From Corynebacterium pygosceleis (GTDB lineage Bacteria > Actinomycetota > Actinomycetes > Mycobacteriales > Mycobacteriaceae), in assembly GCF_016595275.2 (NCBI RefSeq), contig NZ_JAENIQ020000003.1:372001-436000 (forward strand): a stretch of DNA of 64,000 bases, written 5' to 3'. Under the pieces are notes generated by a model. It did not search any database, had not been told where the DNA came from, and was given only the letters and a program-made list of their open reading frames with translations. Shown one piece after another: positions 1 through 9,497 of the stretch (position 1 is its first letter; each line of letters starts with the position of its first letter). Made by a program: the position numbers and the translations under genes.

Positions 1-1242
<1,242 letters not shown>

Positions 1243-1264
1243 TCCGACTTCCGCGGTACATCGC

Positions 1265-1314
1265 CGGACACCCGCCGGGTGGTCGTCCACGGACGACCAC
1301 CCGGCGGGTGTCCG
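1265..1314 (+). terminator. terminator-like perfect hairpin after ilvC
   Basis: A perfect 24-bp inverted repeat (arms 1265-1288 and 1291-1314) with a 2-nt loop starts 23 nt after the ilvC stop. No good T-tract follows, so it may act as a strong pause, an RNA-stabilising 3' end or a Rho-assisted terminator. Confidence 0.75.
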
Positions 1315-1737
1315 TCTGTCCGGGAGCTGTCCCGCTGTGGTTGCGGGTCGGGGTGCCGGGGCGGCGTCGGGGGGTTTGCGGGGGTGATTGGGGGTTGGGA
1401 AATTTCTTCTCCGTCGATTTCTGGTGTAAATGGCGTGTGGGGGTGTTGAGGGGTGGTTGGGGTGACGTGTTCCGCATCGTTCCCCGGGTGAGGCGTTCAC
1501 GGGGTTTGCGGCGCGGAACCTGACAGGGGTCACTTCGACCTGTGGACCGCCGCAGTGTCTGTCCCAGCGACGACGACTGTCGGTGGGGCGGTGACGGTTC
1601 CCGGATGAGGTGTCGGGGCGGGGGAGGAAAAACGGGTGGGGTGGGGGAGTGAGGCGCTCCGGTGGGACCCCGTGCGCAGGGTGACGGCGGGGAGCGGTTC
1701 CGGTGTGGAACCGTGCTGAAACCGAGGTACGGAAGGT
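1315..1737. other. intergenic region, G-rich on the plus strand
   Basis: About 420 nt without a supportable gene; open frames here look like chance frames in GC-rich DNA. The plus strand holds dense G runs, including four consecutive runs at 1369-1399 that fit a G-quadruplex pattern and a second cluster near 1438-1462. Its right end contains a palindrome and the probable promoter of the next operon. Confidence 0.6.
1695..1713. promoter_or_regulatory. palindromic candidate operator upstream of the prpD-like gene
   Basis: CGGTTCC-GGTGT-GGAACCG is a perfect 7-bp inverted repeat with a 5-nt centre, 26 nt upstream of the TTGACA element at 1739. Its position suggests a transcription-factor site, but the regulator is unknown. 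Confidence 0.4.
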
Positions 1738-1738
1738 A

Positions 1739-1766
1739 TTGACACAAAACAGGACGCTCGTACTGT
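1739..1766 (+). promoter_or_regulatory. candidate sigma-A-type promoter for the prpD/comA-like operon
   Basis: A perfect -35 TTGACA (1739-1744) is followed after 16 nt by TACTGT (1761-1766), which fits the TAnnnT -10 pattern. It would give a leader of about 80 nt before the start at 1854. Confidence 0.5.
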
Positions 1767-1853
1767 TGGGGCCAGCCTTCGTCAACAGTGTGGGGTGTGG
1801 GACGGCGGACGCCGTACCTTCCGAGGCTGCCCCACCGGAAAGGTATGTACCCC

Positions 1854-3239
1854 GTGACCACGACCCGCACCGAAGTGCAGCGGATGGCCGACTTCGCCGC
1901 GAACGCCAGGCTCGAACAGATGTCGCCGGAGGCACTCGAGCAGCTGAAGATCCGCGTCCTCGACACTCTCGGCGTCGCCATCGGCGCACTCGACTCCGAC
2001 GTCCTCGTCGCCATCAGATCGCTCAACGGGGATCTCGGCGGCAACGGACAGGCCACTCTCATCGGCGGCGGAAAGACCTCCGCCGACCTCGCCGCGTTCC
2101 ACAACTCCGCGGCATCCCGCTACCTCGACTTCATGGACGCCTACCTCGCCAAGGGGGAGACCAACCACCCCTCCGACAACATGGGCGCGGTTCTCGCCGC
2201 CGCCGAGGTTGCCGACGCGTCGGGACGGGACTTCCTCACGGCCTTCGCCGTCGCCTACCAGATCCACACCCGGCTCTCCGATGTCGCACCCGTGCGTGCG
2301 CTCGGTTTCGACCACACCACCCAGGGCGCCTTCGCCGCCGGTGCGTCGGCCGCACTCGCCCTCGGCCTGGACGCCGACGCCATCGCCAACGCCGCCGCGA
2401 TGACGGCGACCGCCAACGTCGCGCTCCGTGTCACCCGCACCGGCAACCTGTCCCACTGGAAGGGCCTGGCCTACCCGCACACCTCAAAGGAGGGCATGTT
2501 CTACGCACTTCTCGCGGGGAAGGGAATCACCGGCCCCGAGGAGGTCTTCGAGGGGAACAAGGGATTCAAGGCGCTCGCCGGCGACTACGAACTCGACTGG
2601 TCGAAGGAGGACCTCGAGTCCGTCACCCGCACCATCATCAAGAAATACAACGCCGAGATCCACTCCCAGTCCGCCCTCGAGGCGGCGCTGGAGCTCAAGG
2701 GGAAGCATGACTTCGATCCGGCCGAGATCAGGGAGGTGCGCCTGACCACCTTCGACGTCGCCTACTCGATCATCGGTGGTGGGGAAGAGGGGGACAAGCG
2801 CTCCATCCGGACCAAGGAGGAGGCCGATCACTCCCTGCCGTGGATGCTGGCCGTGACGATCCTCGACGGTGAACTCAACCCGGCGCAGTACGAGCCGGAG
2901 CGCATCGTCGCCGATGACGTGCAGACGCTCATGGGCAAGGTCACCATCACCCCGTCGGACGAGTTCTCCGACCGGTTCCCGAACGAGATGCCGGCGGATC
3001 TCGTCATCGTCATGAACGACGGCACCGAGTATCACGCCGTGGAAGCCGCCTACGACGGTTTCCACTCGCAGCCGCTCGACTGGGACGGTGCCGTCGCGAA
3101 GTTCACCGCACTGGCCGCCCCCTTCGCCGATGAGGCACTGCGCACCGAGATCTGCGACACCGTCCACCGCCTCGACGACGTCGCCCGGATCTCCGAACTC
3201 ACCGACCTCCTCGCCCGGGTCTCCACGACCCGCTCCTGA
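1854..3239 (+). CDS. MmgE/PrpD family protein (2-methylcitrate dehydratase-like)
   Basis: 461 aa, full length for the MmgE/PrpD family, which includes 2-methylcitrate dehydratase and cis-aconitate decarboxylase. The N-terminal helical domain (KIRVLDTLGVAIGAL near residues 30-45) and the conserved AEIHSQSALEAAL segment near residues 265-280 support the family. Substrate is unknown: prpB and prpC are absent nearby, so the methylcitrate cycle is not indicated. GTG 1854 is chosen because GGAAAGG ends 10 nt upstream, whereas ATG 1845 has almost no spacing to it. It is followed 33 nt later by a ComA-like gene, probably in one operon with a joint pathway role. Confidence 0.85.
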   Translation: MTTTRTEVQRMADFAANARLEQMSPEALEQLKIRVLDTLGVAIGALDSDVLVAIRSLNGDLGGNGQATLIGGGKTSADLAAFHNSAASRYLDFMDAYLAKGETNHPSDNMGAVLAAAEVADASGRDFLTAFAVAYQIHTRLSDVAPVRALGFDHTTQGAFAAGASAALALGLDADAIANAAAMTATANVALRVTRTGNLSHWKGLAYPHTSKEGMFYALLAGKGITGPEEVFEGNKGFKALAGDYELDWSKEDLESVTRTIIKKYNAEIHSQSALEAALELKGKHDFDPAEIREVRLTTFDVAYSIIGGGEEGDKRSIRTKEEADHSLPWMLAVTILDGELNPAQYEPERIVADDVQTLMGKVTITPSDEFSDRFPNEMPADLVIVMNDGTEYHAVEAAYDGFHSQPLDWDGAVAKFTALAAPFADEALRTEICDTVHRLDDVARISELTDLLARVSTTRS

Positions 3240-3272
3240 TCCCGCACCGGAAACAGAAAGGAAATCACCACC

Positions 3273-4106
3273 ATGTCCAACGCCATCGACTTCGATGTCT
3301 CCTTCAACTTCGTCCCCCGCGCCAAGCGTCCCGCGAAGCCGCGCTCCTACGGCATGACCGAGATCCGCGCCCCCTACTACGACACCTTCGGGACACGCCA
3401 TCTCCAGGACGTGTTCGACATGGCCGGGCAGTGGGTCGACGGCATCAAATGGGCCGGCGGCTCCTTCGCCCTGTGCCCGCCGGAGCAGGTCCGCAGATTC
3501 TCCGACATAGCCCACGAATATGACGCCTACGTCAGCTCGGGTGGCTGGATCGAGACCGTCCTGCGCTACGGTGACGACGCCGTCGACCACTACCTCAAGG
3601 AGGCCAAGGAGGTCGGTTTCGACGTCATCGAGATCTCCACCGGCTTCATCATGCTCCCGACCTCCGGCCTCGAGCGCCTCGTGGAGAAGGTCGTCAAGGC
3701 CGGCCTGAAGGCGAAGCCGGAGCTCGGCATCCAGATCGGTTCCGGCGGTGACTCCTCCGAGGCCGAACTCGCCGCGGAATCCGCCAAGGACATCGGGGAC
3801 CTCGTCGACCGGGGCAAGCGCGCCCTGGACGCGGGCGCCTCGATCATCATGATCGAGTCGGAGGGCATCACCGAGAACGTCAGGGAATGGAACACCGGCG
3901 CCGCGGCGTCCATCATCAACGGACTCGGCCTCGAGAACGTCATGTTCGAGGCCGCGGACGGACCCGTCTTCGAGTGGTACGTCAAGAACTACGGCAACGA
4001 GTGCAACCTCTTCGTCGACCACTCCCAGGTGCTCCAGCTCGAGGGACTGCGCCAGAACATCTGGGGCAACAAGTCCACCTGGGGTCGCGTGATCAACCCC
4101 CACTGA
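3273..4106 (+). CDS. phosphosulfolactate synthase (ComA)-family protein
   Basis: 277-aa TIM-barrel protein of the ComA family. True ComA adds sulfite to phosphoenolpyruvate to start coenzyme M synthesis; the family also includes HSA32-type proteins without that role. VDGIKWAGGS (55-64) corresponds to the family VDxxKFGWGTS segment, and VSSGGW, GFDVIEISTGF and ELGIQIG match later blocks. The ComA acidic segment normally read as IEARE or similar appears as IESEGITEN, so the substrate may differ. AGAAAGGAAA lies 5-14 nt before the ATG. It is transcribed with the prpD-like gene and ends before a strong terminator. No other coenzyme M genes are present, so the true reaction is open. Confidence 0.75.
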   Translation: MSNAIDFDVSFNFVPRAKRPAKPRSYGMTEIRAPYYDTFGTRHLQDVFDMAGQWVDGIKWAGGSFALCPPEQVRRFSDIAHEYDAYVSSGGWIETVLRYGDDAVDHYLKEAKEVGFDVIEISTGFIMLPTSGLERLVEKVVKAGLKAKPELGIQIGSGGDSSEAELAAESAKDIGDLVDRGKRALDAGASIIMIESEGITENVREWNTGAAASIINGLGLENVMFEAADGPVFEWYVKNYGNECNLFVDHSQVLQLEGLRQNIWGNKSTWGRVINPH

Positions 4107-4138
4107 TGTCACGGGAAAACATCTGAAGCTCACGGGCT

Positions 4139-4187
4139 CCGCCGCACCACCGTCGTGTCACCACCCGACGGTGGTGCGGCGGCTTTT
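4139..4187 (+). terminator. intrinsic terminator after the comA-like gene
   Basis: A 17-bp GC-rich stem (4139-4155 with 4166-4182), a 10-nt loop, and then CTTTT. It closes the prpD/comA-like operon. Confidence 0.85.
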
Positions 4188-4420
4188 CCGCCCGGAGCAC
4201 CGGCGCCGCCGCGCGCGCCGGTGCTGGGGCGACCGCCCCGGACACGGTGTTCCCGGGGGTGGATGGGGGTGATGCAGGTCGGGGAGTCGATGAAACCGGC
4301 AATCGTTTCAGGTAAGGCGGTGCTTAGTTCTTTGCCCTTGTGGTGAGGGGTTTTACGGTGCACCGCAGTCGATAATGGAGGGGATTCTTCATGTGTTACC
4401 GCAGCGTAACCCCCACACGT
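4188..4420. other. non-coding spacer before the CDF gene
   Basis: No supportable gene. A GC-only palindrome around 4195-4225 (GCACCGGCG paired with its complement) can form a hairpin of unknown role. The DNA becomes more AT-rich to the right, towards the CDF promoter. Confidence 0.5.
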
Positions 4421-4460
4421 TTTCAATAAGGTTTCAATAAGGGGTTGGCTGGGATAGGGT
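4421..4460 (+). promoter_or_regulatory. CDF promoter with tandem 11-bp repeats
   Basis: TTTCAATAAGG occurs twice back to back (4421-4431 and 4432-4442). The second copy overlaps a possible -35 (TTTCAA), with TAGGGT (4455-4460) as -10 after 17 nt. The start ATG at 4468 is 7 nt after the -10, so the mRNA is probably leaderless. The repeats could be sites for a metal-responsive regulator. Confidence 0.55.
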
Positions 4461-4467
4461 CTAGCCC

Positions 4468-5472
4468 ATGAGCGACACCACGAGAATCGGGGAGCATCAC
4501 GAGCACGACCACTCCCACAGCGCCCACGTCCACGACCATGACCATGGCGGGCACGGGCATGGTCACGACCATGACCATGGCGGGCACGCCCACTCGCATG
4601 CCCCGAAATCGCTGAAGGCTCTGATCGGCGTCATCATCCTGACCACGACGATCTTCCTCGCGGAGGTCATCTTCGGTCTGCTCTCCGGTTCGCTCGCGCT
4701 CCTCGCGGACGCCGCCCACATGCTCTCCGACTCCGCGGGACTGGTCATCGCGCTCGTAGCCATCCTCATAGGTCGGCGTGCGGCCAACACCTCCGCGACC
4801 TTCGGATACCGACGAATCGAGGTCATCGCCGCAGCCGTCAACGCGTTGTCCGTCGGCGCCATCTCCATCTGGATCGTCATCGAGGCGATCAAGAGACTCG
4901 GTGGACACGGGGAGATCGACACGACGATGATGCTCGTCGTCGCCGTCATCGGTCTGATCGCCAACGGGGGATCCGCGCTGCTGCTCGTACGCCGTCAGCA
5001 CGACAGCATGAACATGCGCGGAGCCTACCTCCACGTCCTCTCCGACATGCTCGGATCCGTCGCCGTCATCATCGCCGGACTCATCGTCCGTGCCACCGGA
5101 TTCATCCTCGCCGACACCATCGCCTCCATCGTCATCGCCGCGATCATCCTGCCCAGGTCCATGAGGCTGCTCCTGGACGCCATGCGGGTCCTGATGGAAC
5201 GTGTCCCCGGGCACGTCGATCTGAACGAGATCCGCGTGGCGCTCGAGGAGATCCCCGGGGTGGAGACCGTCCACGACCTCCATGTGTGGACCATGGACGG
5301 GAACGAGCTCATCGCCACCTGTCACCTCGTCATCGAACCGGACCGTGTCGAATCCGGCTGCAACATCCTCGACGTCGCCAACCACCGGCTCGAGAAGATC
5401 GGTGTCTCCCACGCCACCATCCAGATCGAGACCGCCGACCACGCCGAACACGAGGCCGAGGTTCACGACTGA
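4468..5472 (+). CDS. cation diffusion facilitator (CzcD-like) metal exporter
   Basis: 334-aa inner-membrane antiporter of the CDF family, expected to export Zn2+ or a related divalent ion. The first 45 residues are a cytosolic His/Asp-rich metal-binding tail with repeated HDHDHGGH units. Six membrane helices follow; the two halves of the transport site are visible as DAAHMLSDS in helix 2 and HVLSDMLGS in helix 5. A C-terminal ferredoxin-like domain contains VHDLHVWTMDGNE. No Shine-Dalgarno precedes the ATG; a TAGGGT -10 lies 7 nt upstream. The gene stands alone between terminators. Metal specificity is not decidable from sequence. Confidence 0.93.
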   Translation: MSDTTRIGEHHEHDHSHSAHVHDHDHGGHGHGHDHDHGGHAHSHAPKSLKALIGVIILTTTIFLAEVIFGLLSGSLALLADAAHMLSDSAGLVIALVAILIGRRAANTSATFGYRRIEVIAAAVNALSVGAISIWIVIEAIKRLGGHGEIDTTMMLVVAVIGLIANGGSALLLVRRQHDSMNMRGAYLHVLSDMLGSVAVIIAGLIVRATGFILADTIASIVIAAIILPRSMRLLLDAMRVLMERVPGHVDLNEIRVALEEIPGVETVHDLHVWTMDGNELIATCHLVIEPDRVESGCNILDVANHRLEKIGVSHATIQIETADHAEHEAEVHD

Positions 5473-5490
5473 CGCTCCCTGACACCCCGC

Positions 5491-5527
5491 ACCCCGGTGA
5501 CCGTGACACTGAGGTCACCGGGGTTTC
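5491..5527 (+). terminator. intrinsic terminator after the CDF gene
   Basis: ACCCCGGTGACC (5491-5502) pairs with GGTCACCGGGGT (5513-5524) over a 10-nt loop, followed by TTC. Confidence 0.75.
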
Positions 5528-5574
5528 ATGTGCCGGTAGCGCAGATGTTGACGAAGCCCGATAGAGTCATCGGC

Positions 5575-7467
5575 ATGGGTTTCACCACACCGAGCTACGA
5601 CCTCACCGATCTCTTCGCCCGCATCGACCGTGGCGACGTCCAACTCCCCGACTTCCAGCGGGACTACAGCTGGAACGTCGACCGAATCCGGTCCCTGATC
5701 GTGACGGTCCTGCGTGGCTACCCGATCGGCTGCCTCATGGCGCTGGACACCCGTAACGAGCCGATGCGTTTCCGGCCCCGCCCGCTGTCCGGCGCGCCGG
5801 ACACCGGACGGAACCCCGGCATGCTGATCCTCGACGGGCAGCAGCGACTCACCACCCTCTACCACTGCCTGCGCGGCAACGGACTCGTCGACACCGTCGA
5901 CTTCCGCAGCATGCGCATCCAGCGCCGGTTCTACGTCGACGTGGACAAGGCCGTGTCCGAGGACATCATGCCCGACGAGGCGGTGATCTCCGTCGACGCC
6001 GACGGTGAGGTCAAGTCCCACTACGGCCCGCGGATCCCCGGCGGCATCCCCGACCACGCGAGCGCACGCGCCCACGGACTGGTCCCCGTGTCCGCACTGC
6101 TTGAGGACGAGGGCACCGACATGCTCTTCGACTTCCTCGACGGCGCCGACGCGGTCACCCGGGAACGGGTGAAACGCTTCAACAACACCGTCGCGAAACC
6201 GCTTGTGCGCTACTCCGTCCCGATCATCCGCCTCGACCGGGAGACCGCACAGGGCGGCGTCGGATCCATCTTCTCCCAGGCGAACTCCGCCGGGCTCCAG
6301 ATGGACGTCGTCGACCTCCTCACCGCCGTGTTCGCCAGCGAGGACCCGGATTTCCGGCTCTCCGACTCGTGGAGTGACATCGAGAAGACCCTGCGGACAC
6401 ATCCCGTTCTCGACGGTATCGACAGAACCGCCTTCTTCACCGCCGTCACACTCCTGGTCACCGCCGCCCGAGGACACGCCAGCGGACACCGGGAGGACAT
6501 TCTGCGGCTCACCCTCGCCGACTACGCCTCAGCCGCCCGACGCACCCTCGACGCCTTCATCGCGGCCGCCGCGTTCCTGGAGGACAAGTGCATCACCGAC
6601 GCCTCCCGGATCCCCTACAACGCCCAGATCATCCCCCTCGCCGTGATCCTCGCACTTCTCGGCGACACTCCCGGCGCCCTGACCGACGGTACCGCGACCG
6701 ACCGACTCAACCGCTGGTTCTGGTCCGGTGTGTTCGGTGAACTCTACGGCTCCGCCTCCGTCATCGTCCGGACCGGACGTGACGTCAACCAGGTCACCCC
6801 GTGGGTCCGTGACGCGGTCACCGGTGACGGTGACACCCCCGAACCCGACTCCATCGCCGACGCCCGCTTCGTCGAATCCCGACTCCTCAGCGTCGGCCCC
6901 GACTCAGGCGTCTGGAAGGGGACCCACGCACTGCTCATGGGGCGCGGTGCACGCGACTGGCGCACCGGAGGAACCTTCAACGCCACGAACCTCGTCGAAG
7001 GGGAGGAGGGGTTCCACCCGATCTTCCCGCCCCAGTACTGCCGACGCACCGGCGTCAACCGGATGCTCGCCGACAGCGTCCTCAACCGCACCCCGCTCAG
7101 TCTCCGTACCGAGATGGTCATGGACGGCTCCGAACCCGCCCGCTACCTCACCCGCGTGCAGTCCAAGTCCCTCATGGACGACGACGAATTCGACGCGGTG
7201 CTCGCCAGCCACCTCCTCGACCCGGAACTGCTCCGTCAGACCGGTTCCGACGGTTTCTTCATCGACCGCCGCGCCCGACTACGCCGCATGATCGAGGAAG
7301 CCATGGGCAAGGACGTCATCCGCGACGTCGATGAAACCAACCTCGGTGGCGGCGAGGAGGGTCCCGACGCCTTCGCCCCCACCCCGACCGGCGTCGAAAC
7401 CGGGAACACGGACGAGGGCCCCGACGGAACCGGGAACGAGACGGACATGCAGGACAACGGTTCCTGA
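5575..7467 (+). CDS. DUF262 protein with DUF1524-like C-terminus (GmrSD-like)
   Basis: 630 aa. The N-terminal DUF262 domain has QLPDFQRDYSWN (about 24-35) and the ParB-like LILDGQQRLTTLY (about 83-95), the nucleotide-dependent motif of GmrS-type proteins. The C-terminal region around residues 475-525 resembles the DUF1524 nuclease-like domain of GmrD (VLNRTPLS, then SEPARYL), but where active proteins read HIFP this one reads HPIFP (481-485), so nuclease activity is doubtful. GmrSD enzymes cut DNA with glucosylated hydroxymethylcytosine; a defence role here is inference. TAGAGT lies 7 nt before the ATG and there is no Shine-Dalgarno, so it is probably leaderless. No companion methylase or other restriction gene is present. 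Confidence 0.8.
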   Translation: MGFTTPSYDLTDLFARIDRGDVQLPDFQRDYSWNVDRIRSLIVTVLRGYPIGCLMALDTRNEPMRFRPRPLSGAPDTGRNPGMLILDGQQRLTTLYHCLRGNGLVDTVDFRSMRIQRRFYVDVDKAVSEDIMPDEAVISVDADGEVKSHYGPRIPGGIPDHASARAHGLVPVSALLEDEGTDMLFDFLDGADAVTRERVKRFNNTVAKPLVRYSVPIIRLDRETAQGGVGSIFSQANSAGLQMDVVDLLTAVFASEDPDFRLSDSWSDIEKTLRTHPVLDGIDRTAFFTAVTLLVTAARGHASGHREDILRLTLADYASAARRTLDAFIAAAAFLEDKCITDASRIPYNAQIIPLAVILALLGDTPGALTDGTATDRLNRWFWSGVFGELYGSASVIVRTGRDVNQVTPWVRDAVTGDGDTPEPDSIADARFVESRLLSVGPDSGVWKGTHALLMGRGARDWRTGGTFNATNLVEGEEGFHPIFPPQYCRRTGVNRMLADSVLNRTPLSLRTEMVMDGSEPARYLTRVQSKSLMDDDEFDAVLASHLLDPELLRQTGSDGFFIDRRARLRRMIEEAMGKDVIRDVDETNLGGGEEGPDAFAPTPTGVETGNTDEGPDGTGNETDMQDNGS

Positions 7468-7573
7468 CACACGAACAGTAGTGACGGCACCAGGGGTGGT
7501 CGCCGGCGCACACTACCGCTCCTAGTACCGTCAGATCCCCGCACCGATCCGATGAGAGAGGCGATCCAGCCGC

Positions 7574-9274
7574 ATGTCCCGTAACCACAGACCCATGACC
7601 CCGAACCGCCGACGCGTCCTCGCGCTGCTCTGCGGAACGGTGATCACCGGAAGTGCACTCGTCGCCTGCTCATCCGGTGACACCGGGGGGACGCCCCCCG
7701 GTCAACGCGCCGGGCGGTCCGCAACGGACCCGGCGACCCCGGCGATCGCCGAACGCTACGGAACCACCCCGCAGGTCATAGCCGACAAGGACCTCTCCGG
7801 CACCGACATCAGTGAACTGTTCTTCACCGCCGCCCCCGCCGCCGTCATCGCGGCCCCCGATCCGGTCAGCCAGCAGCGCGCCGCCAGTATCGCCGTCACG
7901 ACAGGGCTCCCCATGCTCACCGCCACCGGAACCAACGACGCCGCACTCGCGACCGAGATCGGACGCCTCGGTGCTGGGGATGTCCTCACCGTCGGAGACA
8001 CCGCACCGGACCTCCCCGACACGCTCACCGTCCACACCGACGACGGCACACCCGCCGCTTTCCGGGCACTCACCGGTACCGCACCCGAGCCGGTCGCACC
8101 GGAGCACACCCCCGCAGGACTGCTCCGTCAGGTCACCGCCCTCAACGCCGGTGACCTCCTCGGGTCGGACCCTGGACAACCCGCCGACGGTGACGCCGCC
8201 GACACCACGGACACCGGAAAACTCCCCACCCGCAGCAGTGACGACAACGACCGCGCACCACTCGTTCTCGCGGCCCCCGGTACCGGTGTCGCCGCCGTCG
8301 CCACGGCCCGTGCCGCAGGCGCCGACGTCGAGATCCTGGACCACGCGGACCCCCGCATCAGCGATCACTCCGTAGAACTTGTCCGCAGTCTCGACGGCGG
8401 CCCCGTCATCGCCCTCGGTGAGGTCTTCGGAACAACGGAGCAGTTCACCCGCGCCACCGAACTCGCCACCACGGTCACCGCCGAACAGCCCGGCGGCGGA
8501 CAACTCGTGTTCCCCGGGCGACGCATGGTCGCCTACTACGGGCACCCCTCCGGCGGCGCACTCGGCATCATGGGGGAGCGGAACCCCGAAGAATCCGTCG
8601 CGCACCTGGATGAGCTCGTCGCGCAGTACGCGCCCCTCGCCGAGGAACCGGTCATCCCCGCCTTCGAGATCATCGCCACAGTCGCCTCATCCTCACCCGG
8701 ACCCGACGGCGACTACTCCAACGAAGCCGACCCGGAGGAACTCCGCCCCTACATCGACGCCGTGACCGAGGCCGGCGGCTACGCCGTCCTCGACCTCCAA
8801 CCCGGACGCGCCCGCCTGATCGACCAGGCGAAGATCTACACCGATCTGCTCAAGCTCCCCAACGTCGGCCTGGCGCTGGACGCCGAATGGAAACTCGGAC
8901 CCGACGAGGTTCCGCTCCAGCAGGTGGGACACGTCCGGGCGGAGGAGGTCAACGAGGTCGCCGACTGGCTCGCCGAACTCACCGCAGACAACAACCTCCC
9001 GCAGAAGGCCTTCATCCTGCACCAGTTCCAGCTCCAGATGATCCGCGACCGCGAGAACATCAACCTCGGACACCCCGAACTCGCCTTCGTCCTCCACGCC
9101 GACGGACACGGTTCGGCGGGCGACAAGTTCGCCACCTTCGACACCCTCCGCCAGGACCTCGACCCCCGCTACTTCATCGCGTGGAAGAACTTCATCGACG
9201 AAGACACCCCGATGTTCACCCCGGAGCAGACGATGGACATCGAACCCCACCCGTGGTTTGTCAGCTACCAGTAG
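7574..9274 (+). CDS. secreted lipoprotein, actinobacterial, function unknown
   Basis: 566 aa. The N-terminus has a basic region (NRRRVL), a hydrophobic stretch and a lipobox LVAC with the lipidated Cys at 32, so it should be anchored outside the cytoplasmic membrane. A flexible polar stretch follows the Cys. The second half (about 330-566) is the better conserved looking part, with blocks such as YAVLDLQPGRARLIDQAK, ALDAEWKLGPDE and HADGHGS that suggest a folded extracytoplasmic domain. I do not recognise a catalytic family. AGAGAGG lies upstream of the ATG. It appears monocistronic. Confidence 0.75.
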   Translation: MSRNHRPMTPNRRRVLALLCGTVITGSALVACSSGDTGGTPPGQRAGRSATDPATPAIAERYGTTPQVIADKDLSGTDISELFFTAAPAAVIAAPDPVSQQRAASIAVTTGLPMLTATGTNDAALATEIGRLGAGDVLTVGDTAPDLPDTLTVHTDDGTPAAFRALTGTAPEPVAPEHTPAGLLRQVTALNAGDLLGSDPGQPADGDAADTTDTGKLPTRSSDDNDRAPLVLAAPGTGVAAVATARAAGADVEILDHADPRISDHSVELVRSLDGGPVIALGEVFGTTEQFTRATELATTVTAEQPGGGQLVFPGRRMVAYYGHPSGGALGIMGERNPEESVAHLDELVAQYAPLAEEPVIPAFEIIATVASSSPGPDGDYSNEADPEELRPYIDAVTEAGGYAVLDLQPGRARLIDQAKIYTDLLKLPNVGLALDAEWKLGPDEVPLQQVGHVRAEEVNEVADWLAELTADNNLPQKAFILHQFQLQMIRDRENINLGHPELAFVLHADGHGSAGDKFATFDTLRQDLDPRYFIAWKNFIDEDTPMFTPEQTMDIEPHPWFVSYQ

Positions 9275-9323
9275 AACCCCATCCGCCGCACCCCACCGCA
9301 ACCCCGGTTCCGGGGCACCGAAC

Positions 9324-9339
9324 TGTGGTGTGCACCACC
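9324..9339. promoter_or_regulatory. palindrome upstream of serA
   Basis: GTGGTG-TG-CACCAC (9325-9338) is a perfect 6-bp inverted repeat about 50 nt upstream of a TAGACT -10 candidate at 9386-9391. It may be an operator; no regulator can be named. Confidence 0.3.
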
Positions 9340-9497
9340 AAATCATCCGTCTCGGGTGCCCACGGTGGACACACGGACAGCACGGTCTAGACTGAAGCGC
9401 AGTCGCACGCCACCTTTTGCCGGCGTGGACCCGCCCCGGGCCGACGCGGTCGTGCCTGCCCGGACGCGGACGCAACCAGCACTCCAGGAGTAAGAAC

